A stretch of DNA of 20,800 nucleotides. It comes from a virus. The stretch is taken from IMG/VR virus record IMGVR_UViG_3300037488_001639, positions 1-20,800 of that record; one strand, written 5' to 3'. Made by a program: the position numbers and the translations under genes. The notes beneath the pieces were generated by a model that was not told where the DNA came from, did no database searches, and saw nothing but the letters and a program-made list of their open reading frames with translations. Below are positions 1 through 5,902 of this stretch, piece after piece (position 1 is the first letter of the stretch; every line of letters starts with the position of its first letter).

Positions 1-77
1 TGCTGCGGTGCTGCGGTGCTGCGGTGCTGCGGTGCTGCGGTGCTGCGGTGCTGCGGTGCTGCGGTGCTGCGGTGCTG
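1..77. repeat. Octamer tandem array (CTGCGGTG)n
   Basis: About nine head-to-tail perfect copies of the 8 bp unit CTGCGGTG, cut by the left edge of the window. The unit length is not a multiple of three and the reading frames through it are pure low complexity, so I treat it as non-coding. Confidence 0.95.
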
Positions 78-130
78 GATCGGTTTTGCCCATCAGGGCC
101 CTTTTGCTAGTCCGCCACTTGCGTAACTTC

Positions 131-220
131 CGACCGACCGCCGACCGCCGACCGCCGACCGCCGACCGCCGACCGCCGACCGCCGACCGCCGACCGCCGA
201 CCGCCGACCGCCGACCGCCG
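131..220. repeat. Heptamer tandem array (CCGACCG)n
   Basis: About 12 perfect copies of a 7 bp unit CCGACCG, with a slightly irregular first copy. It is flanked by near-inverted decamers: ACTTGCGTAA at 117-126 and its near complement at 239-248 (9 of 10 match). The unit is unrelated to the octamer array just upstream. Heptamer arrays are known from some bacterial genomes, for example the short tandem repeats of cyanobacteria; whether this one shares that origin is unknown. Confidence 0.95.
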
Positions 221-553
221 TTTTCGGGGTGGCCCTATTTGCGCAAGTCCATACGTCGTAAGCCTTTGCGGATGCCCGTCGCACAACACTCATTATGTTA
301 ACTAACTCATCGGAGGGCGACGGGAGTCGGTGCGTTGCAAGCACTTGCGTCACGGATATCCGTTTTCTGGATACGGTTTTACGGGGGTGGATCAGGGGGT
401 GCGTCGGACAGTCAGATTTCGCCCGCATCTGACAGTCAGATTTCCAGAGGTAGGGGGGGGGAGGGGGGTCGGGGCTGACGGCGCGGTTTTCTACATAATC
501 CATTCGACCCCCAAAATCAAATTTTGCAGTAGCCCCTCCCCGCCATGCACGCC
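221..553. other. Non-coding stretch with short repeats and a G-rich run
   Basis: No credible gene. It holds an 8 bp inverted repeat CCCGTCGC/GCGACGGG (275-282 and 317-324), a 14 bp direct repeat GACAGTCAGATTTC at 407-420 and 431-444 (period 24), and a G-run block at 453-474 made of nine, six and four Gs separated by A and TC. That block could fold as a G-quadruplex on the + strand. Short frames on either strand here look like shadows of repeats. Confidence 0.7.
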
Positions 554-685
554 GCCAGATAGCCAGATAGCCAGATAGCCAGATAGCCAGATAGCCAGAT
601 AGCCAGATAGCCAGATAGCCAGATAGCCAGATAGCCCGATAGCCCGATGCCCGATGCCCGATGCCCGATTGCCCGATTGCCCGAC
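554..685. repeat. Octamer array (GCCAGATA)n grading into variant units
   Basis: Ten perfect copies of GCCAGATA (554-633) are followed by one GCCCGATA, three 7 bp GCCCGAT units, two GCCCGATT units and a final GCCCGAC. The array therefore changes unit sequence and length in one direction, as expected from slippage plus point mutation. Non-coding. Confidence 0.95.
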
Positions 686-709
686 TTTCCAATTAAAATG
701 GGTGAATGC

Positions 710-875
710 TTTTCCCGGTAAGAATGGGGTGGTCTCTATAAACCGCTCGCCAAATCCCTGAATCTTTTGTATTCTTTTACACGCGCGAAAAAAAATAAGG
801 GATATAGGAATAACATATGTCCATTTAGCCATCGGTTTATAAAGCCTACCCCATTTTTACCTTGACTGGGAAAAC
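710..875. repeat. Long imperfect inverted repeat, about 40 bp arms
   Basis: The left arm (710-745) and the reverse complement of the right arm (833-874) match at 32 of 36 positions, with one 6 nt insertion in the right arm (862-867). Conserved blocks are TTTTCCC, GGTAANAATGGGGT and TATAAACCG. The roughly 87 bp between the arms is AT-rich, with an A8 tract near 789-796, and has no gene. This could be a pair of oppositely oriented regulatory elements upstream of the zinc-finger gene, a large cruciform, or remnant ends of an element. Function is inference only. Confidence 0.75.
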
Positions 876-897
876 GCCCCACGTTCTGGTACTCCCC

Positions 898-1293
898 ATG
901 GCGAAGTCGAAAGCTCAATGGCGGTTTGAACAGAAGGCCCTTAACCTTTGCACCCACTGCAATGGTGCCGTGATCCCCGGCCAGACCCTGTGCCCGACCC
1001 ACTCTGCGCGAAGCGCGGAGCGTAGGGAGGCAGCACGGATCAAAAGGGCGGAGATGGTCAGACTGGGGCGGTGCGTCATCTGCGGTCAATGCGCCGTCAA
1101 GGACAGGCTCCACTGCCACCAGCACACCGCTCTTGCACAGGCCAGACTGGAGGCCAAGCTCCTGTGGAGACTACGCCACCATCAGCAAGGGCTCTGCCGA
1201 CTGTGCAGCCAGCCCGCAGCCCCTGATCGCACTCTATGCCTACCACACCTACTCAAGGAACGCCGAGCAAAGGCCATCAAGACCCACATATGA
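898..1293 (+). CDS. Small protein with three tandem CxxC...CxxH zinc-binding repeats
   Basis: The 131-residue product has three copies of C-x2-C-x10-C-x2-H at C18/C21/C32/H35, C59/C62/C73/H76 and C100/C103/C114/H117. The spacing is exactly 41 residues, with Arg/Lys-rich, probably helical linkers between. Each motif should bind one zinc, and the basic linkers suggest nucleic-acid contact; both points are inferred from pattern. I chose the ATG at 898; an upstream TTG at 862 lies inside the inverted-repeat arm. No Shine-Dalgarno is visible. It shares ATGA (1290-1293) with the next gene, which implies translational coupling, so a role in packaging or early regulation is possible. I do not recognise the family. 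Confidence 0.85.
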   Translation: MAKSKAQWRFEQKALNLCTHCNGAVIPGQTLCPTHSARSAERREAARIKRAEMVRLGRCVICGQCAVKDRLHCHQHTALAQARLEAKLLWRLRHHQQGLCRLCSQPAAPDRTLCLPHLLKERRAKAIKTHI

Positions 1294-1796
1294 ACAACTC
1301 GCCCAGAGCGATTGCAGCACGGATCAATGGCCGTAAAGGAGGTAACCCGAACTTGTCAGCCCAAGCATCCGCCACCAAGAGAACCTACCCATTGGATGCC
1401 GTTCTGGACGCATTCACCGAGCGGGCCATTAAAGGGGGTGCGATGCCACGAACCAGCACCCAAATAAAATCCATGACTGAAGATGACCGAAAAATGATTA
1501 ACCGAGTGGTGGGGGTATCTGCCGAGGAGTTCCAATCGCTGTTCTCCGAACGGCTCCGCACACTGGCTGACAAGGCTGTAGACCGGATCGAAGAGAAACT
1601 GGCCGAAGGGGGCCAGAAACTGAGCGACCTTAACATGACACTGGCCATCTCAGTGGACAAGCTGGCAGCCATGAACTCCAAGCCCTCTCAGGGGAACCTC
1701 AGCGTCCAGATCAACAACTATGGCGACATGAGCCGAGACGAACTGCTGTCCTCCTTAAAGGGCGAGAAGAAGGTCATCGACATCGACGTCATCTAG
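1290..1796 (+). CDS. Candidate terminase small subunit
   Basis: The 168-residue product starts at the ATG that overlaps the upstream stop as ATGA. Its N-terminus has a basic RINGRKGGNP stretch of the kind common in phage small terminases and other DNA-binding packaging proteins. The middle (about 60-130) looks helical and heptad-like, and the C-terminus has an INNYGDMSRDELLSSLKG segment. Small terminases recognise phage DNA and form rings that regulate the large subunit. The assignment rests on size, basic N-terminus, helical core and position upstream of terL, although an inverted cassette separates the two. It could instead be an unrelated DNA-binding protein. Its stop codon lies inside a CTAG shared with the convergent gene. 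Confidence 0.8.
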   Translation: MNNSPRAIAARINGRKGGNPNLSAQASATKRTYPLDAVLDAFTERAIKGGAMPRTSTQIKSMTEDDRKMINRVVGVSAEEFQSLFSERLRTLADKAVDRIEEKLAEGGQKLSDLNMTLAISVDKLAAMNSKPSQGNLSVQINNYGDMSRDELLSSLKGEKKVIDIDVI

Positions 1797-2275
1797 AACG
1801 CGGTCTTGGCCCTTGGCAGCTCGACGTACAAGGGGTCCCCCGTGGACTTAAACAGCTTCACGGTCACACGGTCTTGGGTCCGGTAAGGCATGCCACGGAT
1901 CTTCTGCAAAGACACCCTCCGACCGTCATCGAGCTTTATCACGACTAGGTTGTCGTTGGGGCACGGACCCCAGATCTCGGCTTCGCACTCCACAGGCCAG
2001 CCATTGTCCAGCACCGGTTCCTTGACCGCTGCGGCCTCTTCTTTGACCTCGACCACCTCAACCACCTCTCCCTCTCCCTCCAAGGCAGCGAAGAAGGGCT
2101 CGGAGGGGTGATTGTAGATCAAGGCCATTCGAGCATCCTGTAGGTTGAAGCCCCCCTTGGCGGCAATGGCTCGGGCCTTTTTCAGATCCCCCGCCATTAC
2201 GGCGATACGGACAGCGGATTTCCTATTCGCCAAGAGTCTCTTCGCTGCGACCTGTTCGGGAGTGTGTTTAGCCAT
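1793..2275 (-). CDS. Unknown 160-residue protein, last gene of the inverted cassette
   Basis: Not recognised. The N-terminal half (1-60) is Lys/Arg/Ala-rich and probably helical, a central linker (about 65-90) is Glu/Val-rich and acidic, and the C-terminal part (about 95-155) looks beta-rich (VVIKLDDGRRVSLQKI and VTVKLF segments), perhaps a small SH3- or OB-like barrel. It starts 7 bp after the stop of the upstream glycosyltransferase-like gene, so it is most likely co-transcribed with it. It ends on a TAG that overlaps the TAG of the + strand gene within the palindrome CTAG at 1793-1796. No Shine-Dalgarno is visible. Confidence 0.85.
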   Translation of the reverse strand: MAKHTPEQVAAKRLLANRKSAVRIAVMAGDLKKARAIAAKGGFNLQDARMALIYNHPSEPFFAALEGEGEVVEVVEVKEEAAAVKEPVLDNGWPVECEAEIWGPCPNDNLVVIKLDDGRRVSLQKIRGMPYRTQDRVTVKLFKSTGDPLYVELPRAKTAF

Positions 2276-2282
2276 GGTGTTT

Positions 2283-3086
2283 TTAGTAACTGTCGAGACA
2301 GAGCGAGTGAGTCGGGATGGAGGCAGGTGAGTTCAAAGCCTCGGGGGTCACTGGGTACACAACGTCGCCCACATGGCCCACTATCTGACGAGTATCACAC
2401 CACAGTTTCAAGCCAGACTTTCGGGCCAAATGACCGAAGCCGTAGTCCTCACCCAGCATTCGCGCCCCGCTGGCCCCCGTCCCCACCTCAGTCCCATGCA
2501 GAATGTCCTGTACCTCTTGGAACGTACCGGCCAAGGCGATCCGAGCCAGCTTGCCTTCAGGAGTATTGGGGCCGACCAAGCCGATGGGGAACAGCTCGGT
2601 CATGCTCTTGGTTGCCCCGCCCTCATCTTCGTAGTCGAATCGCCGCTCAGGGAAGAAGTCGACCATGTGCTGCAAGGCGGCCACCGAGGTCGACAACATG
2701 CCCGTCCCCACGAAGTCACACTGGAGCATACCGTCCTCACGGACCTCGGCACCGGGGGTCTTCACGATTAGCCATGAGACTGGGCCACTCTTCTTCTTCA
2801 CATAGGGTGCGGCCACGATGTCTTCCTCACGGGACACCAATGCCACCAACTGAGTGGGGTTCCAGAACTGGTCCTTGTCGATCTGGACCAGCTTCCAATA
2901 CCCCTGCTCTATGGCGGACTGGGCCGCGATGTTGCGGGAGATGTTGATGGCAGAGTTGCCCGACTCCATCAGGAACTCGAAATCATACTCCGCATGCTGC
3001 ATGCGGAGGGTCTGGTCATAGGCAGAGAACCAGTAGTAAGGGACTCCGCCCTTGGCGGAGCAGGTGACGAGGACACGTTTTTTCAT
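2283..3086 (-). CDS. Glycosyltransferase-like protein, GT-A type
   Basis: The 267-residue product is likely a cytoplasmic sugar transferase. Residues 4-10 (RVLVTCS) form the first strand, and IDKD at 69-72 sits where GT-A enzymes carry the metal- and nucleotide-sugar-binding DxD motif. A GTGM turn follows at 127-130. Residues 212-240 (GEDYGFGHLARKSGLKLW, then a conserved-looking GHVG) match the usual GT-A ending in which an acidic pair precedes a helix and a His-Gly motif. It overlaps the upstream gene by ATGA (3083-3086), and a GGAGAG lies about 10 nt before its start. Acceptor and sugar are unknown: host surface glycan, virion protein or modified DNA base are all possible. Family placement is from motif pattern, not a search. 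Confidence 0.85.
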   Translation of the reverse strand: MKKRVLVTCSAKGGVPYYWFSAYDQTLRMQHAEYDFEFLMESGNSAINISRNIAAQSAIEQGYWKLVQIDKDQFWNPTQLVALVSREEDIVAAPYVKKKSGPVSWLIVKTPGAEVREDGMLQCDFVGTGMLSTSVAALQHMVDFFPERRFDYEDEGGATKSMTELFPIGLVGPNTPEGKLARIALAGTFQEVQDILHGTEVGTGASGARMLGEDYGFGHLARKSGLKLWCDTRQIVGHVGDVVYPVTPEALNSPASIPTHSLCLDSY

Positions 3087-3370
3087 GCGAAGAGTCTCTC
3101 CGAAGCCCGCAACGCAAAGACCTGCCAGACTCCAGCGTTGCCTTTGAAGTTACCCACATAGCGGGCATTCTCAGGGGTCAGGGCTTGGTCCATGGTCAGC
3201 ATCATAATCTCCACCTTCTCCACCGCCCGCTCCTTGTCCTCCAAGGTCCACAGAAGGCAGTTGTTATGGCGTATGTCCAGATGGACGTCCAGCAGCTTGG
3301 CGTGCTGTGGCAGGTCTACGACCTGACGACCGATGATCGGGAGGGAGCGGGCTTGGATGGTTTGGCTCAT
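3083..3370 (-). CDS. Small DUF7352-like phage protein
   Basis: The 95-residue product has the layout I associate with DUF7352 proteins of phages: a strand near LPIIGRQVVDLPQHAKLLDV, a central LLWTLED strand, then ARYVGNF and a C-terminal VWQVFALR. Function of the family is not known to me. It overlaps both neighbours by ATGA (3083-3086 and 3367-3370), so it is translated as the middle of a tightly coupled three-gene set between the methyltransferase and the glycosyltransferase. No Shine-Dalgarno precedes its start, which fits coupling to the upstream gene. The DUF assignment is a memory-based match and moderate in confidence. Confidence 0.8.
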   Translation of the reverse strand: MSQTIQARSLPIIGRQVVDLPQHAKLLDVHLDIRHNNCLLWTLEDKERAVEKVEIMMLTMDQALTPENARYVGNFKGNAGVWQVFALRASERLFA

Positions 3371-4017
3371 AGAGGTTTGGTCAGCAGACCGAAGGTGTTA
3401 TTGTCGAGACTTTCAAAGCTGCCCCACAGACCCTGCTCGGCGACGAACCGCAACATGGCAGCGTACACGTCAGGATAAGTTGTCAGGTCATCGACCAGCA
3501 TCACACCACCCTTGCGGAGCAAGGGCCAGTAGTCGCAGATGTCCTGATAGGCGGCCCGAAAGGTATGGGAGGCATCGACGTAGATGATGTCCGCCACCAC
3601 CTCCGCAGCCTTCAACAGGATAGCCCCTTCGGCAGAGGTGTTGACGATGGGCACCACCCGGTCTTGCAGGCCACGGGACTTCATGTTCACCAAGAACTGC
3701 CAGTAGGTCATGGGGTGTCCGTTCTGACGGATCACGGTGTAGAGCTTGGCGTTATTCAGGACGGCTTCAGCAGATTCCAACCAAGTGTCCACGCAATACA
3801 ACTTGCCCTCCAGCCCCATCGCCTCGGCCCAACGCACCGCCGAGCCACCCTTGTGGGAACCCACTTCGATCACGACCTTGGCCCCCACCTTGGAGACCAG
3901 TTGATCGAAGACCGGCGAGAGCGCAGAGGGGAAGGTCTGACCGTCGAACGGCAGCCCCAACTCTTCAACGCGCTCGTAGACGGAGGCGTCGGGCAAGATA
4001 GTTTTTACGGAGGACAT
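3367..4017 (-). CDS. SAM-dependent methyltransferase, Methyltransf_24-like
   Basis: The 216-residue class I (Rossmann) methyltransferase shows motif I VVIEVGSHKGGSA at 48-60 (SAM-binding glycine loop), CVDTW at 75-79 (acidic residue that usually binds the SAM ribose), IIYVDASHTFRAAYQDI at 144-160 and LLRKGGVMLVDD at 166-177. The D-A-S-H and G-G-x-x-x-x-D-D pattern is typical of small-molecule or sugar O-methyltransferases rather than DNA methyltransferases, and I see no NPPY or PC motif. Paired with the adjacent glycosyltransferase it may decorate a glycan, which is inference. Its first 53 bp overlap the end of the regulator gene at 3965-4126 in another frame. The next gene overlaps its stop by ATGA. 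Confidence 0.93.
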   Translation of the reverse strand: MSSVKTILPDASVYERVEELGLPFDGQTFPSALSPVFDQLVSKVGAKVVIEVGSHKGGSAVRWAEAMGLEGKLYCVDTWLESAEAVLNNAKLYTVIRQNGHPMTYWQFLVNMKSRGLQDRVVPIVNTSAEGAILLKAAEVVADIIYVDASHTFRAAYQDICDYWPLLRKGGVMLVDDLTTYPDVYAAMLRFVAEQGLWGSFESLDNNTFGLLTKPL

Positions 4018-4126
4018 GATTGACTTCGGCGGGTGCGGAACGGGAGCTTTCTACCATGGCGGCAAGCATCAAAGGCTCTACGTCTTTGGCTATCCTGATC
4101 TGTTTTAGTTTTGGAGTCTTGCCCAT
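3965..4126 (-). CDS. Arc-like ribbon-helix-helix regulator
   Basis: The 53-residue product lines up end to end with the Arc/MetJ-type fold. A strand KLKQIRIAK would sit in the DNA major groove; the first helix VEPLMLAAMVESS follows, then the turn SRSAPAE in place of the common GRS-x-x-x-E, and the second helix AEVNHVLRKNYL. Such proteins dimerise and repress promoters by binding short repeats. I chose the ATG at 4126 because it gives the classic length; an ATG at 4159 would add 11 residues. It heads the inverted cassette and overlaps the methyltransferase start by 53 bp. It is divergent to terL, so it may control the cassette, the packaging genes, or both. It was identified from sequence pattern alone. 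Confidence 0.72.
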   Translation of the reverse strand: MGKTPKLKQIRIAKDVEPLMLAAMVESSRSAPAEVNHVLRKNYLARRLRLRAR

Positions 4127-4177
4127 TACGGATCTTGACAGTGGTGCATTTTGCAACATTGTCAATCAGATATTCAG
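4127..4177. promoter_or_regulatory. Divergent control region with an inverted TTGACA pair
   Basis: This 51 bp lies between the divergent starts of the regulator (-) and terL (+). It contains a perfect -35-like TTGACA at 4135-4140 and its inverse TGTCAA at 4160-4165, 19 bp apart. No good -10 hexamer sits at 16-18 bp from either (best + strand candidate CATTGT at 4157-4162). The pair may be an operator for the ribbon-helix-helix protein rather than two promoters. If the regulator starts at 4159, part of this region is coding. Confidence 0.4.
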
Positions 4178-5860
4178 ATGGCACCCAACATTCATTACGC
4201 CGACAAGTTTCAGCCCCGGTTCGGCGTACCATGGGTCCCCCCGTTAAAGCCCGAGCAACTGGCCACGATGTCCGATGCAGAGCTTAGGCAGTACGCCTCC
4301 CACCGCCACATGGTGGAAACCAAAATGCAGGAGAATCCGGTAGGCTGGGGATGGGCACCACCGGTCTGGGATCAGGTGATGGATAACTTCTGTAAGTACA
4401 ACGTACACATACTCTTGGGCGGGAACCAAAGTTCCAAGACCACGTTCGGCGCACGCATGGCAGTCTGGGCCGCATCGACCATCCCCGAGGCGGAGGTGTA
4501 CGGGTTTCACATCTCTGATCGACGGTCAATCGACGACCAACAACGCTTCGTCTACGAGTCCCTGCCAGAGAACCTTCGCAACCTGTCCACTAAGAAGGGG
4601 ACGTATCACAGTCTTCAATACTCACAGAAGAACGGCTTCACCGACTCCATTGCGATTTTGCCACCGTCCAAGGGCTACCGGAGAGGTGGGTCGATAAAGT
4701 TCTACAACTTCGCCCAGTTCGCCCAGAACAGCCAGATCATCGAAGGCATCAAGGCCCACTTCGTCTGGGCCGATGAGAAGATTCCCTATGACCTGTTTGA
4801 GACTATCCGCATGGGGCGGCTGGGTACTTACCACGGTCGGATGTTGCTGACCTACACTGTCGTCGATGGCTGGAACGAGACCATTGAAAAGATCCTCGCC
4901 AAGACGCGCACCCTCAAGACCCGCTTCTGCAATCACCCCAAGATCATGGCCAACCTGCCGGTCATGCAGGAGAGCCTGTCAGTCGGGTCTTGCTGTATTC
5001 ACTACGCTTGGACAGAGGATAACCCCTTCACCGACGTCACCGAGTTTATGAAACTGTACGGCTCGGAGAGTCGTGAGGTCATTCTCGCTCGCGCCTACGG
5101 CGTACCCACCAAGTCGGTCAGCACTGCGTTCCCCCTCTTCAGCCGGGACGTCAACGTGGTCGCCCATGAGAACCTGCCATGGATGAAGCCCAAGTTTAAC
5201 GCCAAGGGTGGTGAGATCCCCTACCCCATCACTCGCTACATGGCCATCGACTTGGGCGGGTCCAAGAACTGGTGCATGTTGTGGGTGGCCATCGACGTGA
5301 GGGGGACATGGTGGGTCTATCGCGAGTGGCCCGACGTCAGCTACGGAGACTGGGCATTGCCCGGGGACAAGGAGGGTCCGGCTCAGAAGGGGATCGGCTT
5401 GGACATCAAGGGCTACGTCAGCCTCATCAGGGATGCCGAGGGATCGGAGAAGATCTTTGAGAGGTTCATCGACCCACGCATGGGAGCAGCCGAGCGTCAG
5501 ACCATTGATCGTGGGGCGACCACCATCATCTCCGACCTAGACGACTGCGGGATCAGCATGATCCCAGCACCTGCCGCCTCCTCCGAGTCGGACAAGGGTG
5601 AGATCGAGGACGGCATCCAGCTCATCACCAACCTGCTGGCCTACGACACCAAGAAGCCCATCGACAGTCTCAACTCTCCGCACCTCTATGTGTCGGACCG
5701 CTGCGAGAACTTTATCTACGCCATGCAGGAGTACACGGGCAAGCTGGGGGGCAAGGAGCACACCAAGGATTTCATCGACTGTCTGCGCTATCTGCGGAAG
5801 GGGGGCTGCGAGTATGTCTCACCGGTCACCGAGGACCGCAACCGGACGGGAGTTTATTGA
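4178..5860 (+). CDS. terL: Terminase large subunit
   Basis: The 560-residue packaging motor ATPase and nuclease translocates DNA through the portal and cuts it. Walker A is GGNQSSKTT at 81-89 and Walker B is AHFVWADE at 193-200 with the catalytic Asp-Glu pair; LLTYTVVDG at 223-231 fits the coupling motif. The RNase H-like nuclease shows RYMAIDLGGS (Asp358), RFIDPRMGA (Asp432) and KDFIDCLRYL (Asp531/Asp534), so all three acidic positions are present. I chose the ATG at 4178; a TTG at 4151 would add nine residues, and neither has a Shine-Dalgarno. It is followed 42 bp later by the portal gene, the usual order. Confidence 0.95.
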   Translation: MAPNIHYADKFQPRFGVPWVPPLKPEQLATMSDAELRQYASHRHMVETKMQENPVGWGWAPPVWDQVMDNFCKYNVHILLGGNQSSKTTFGARMAVWAASTIPEAEVYGFHISDRRSIDDQQRFVYESLPENLRNLSTKKGTYHSLQYSQKNGFTDSIAILPPSKGYRRGGSIKFYNFAQFAQNSQIIEGIKAHFVWADEKIPYDLFETIRMGRLGTYHGRMLLTYTVVDGWNETIEKILAKTRTLKTRFCNHPKIMANLPVMQESLSVGSCCIHYAWTEDNPFTDVTEFMKLYGSESREVILARAYGVPTKSVSTAFPLFSRDVNVVAHENLPWMKPKFNAKGGEIPYPITRYMAIDLGGSKNWCMLWVAIDVRGTWWVYREWPDVSYGDWALPGDKEGPAQKGIGLDIKGYVSLIRDAEGSEKIFERFIDPRMGAAERQTIDRGATTIISDLDDCGISMIPAPAASSESDKGEIEDGIQLITNLLAYDTKKPIDSLNSPHLYVSDRCENFIYAMQEYTGKLGGKEHTKDFIDCLRYLRKGGCEYVSPVTEDRNRTGVY

Positions 5861-5902
5861 TCTTGCTTTTTGCGAGATCCGCAACCTACCTGCTAAAAAC
5901 GC

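Noticed and set aside
1-685. CRISPR array
   Set aside because: Units are 7-8 bp and directly contiguous, with no spacers and no cas genes.
93-692. 199-codon frame on the minus strand
   Set aside because: It is made of translated tandem arrays (7 and 8 bp units read through all frames) with no domain-like sequence.
831-860. Promoter with -10 TATAAA at 838 ahead of the zinc-finger gene
   Set aside because: No -35 at 16-18 bp. TATAAA belongs to the inverted-repeat arm, so I report only the repeat.
862-897. TTG start giving a 12-residue extension of the zinc-finger protein
   Set aside because: The TTG lies in an inverted-repeat arm. ATG 898 leads directly into the lysine-rich start, and no ribosome site supports the longer form.
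2264-2947. 227-codon plus-strand frame
   Set aside because: Pro/Arg/Ser-rich antisense shadow of the glycosyltransferase-like gene, without motifs.
3367-4017. DNA methyltransferase of a restriction-modification system
   Set aside because: It lacks DPPY/NPPY or PC motifs and any restriction partner. Its motifs fit small-molecule or sugar methyltransferases.
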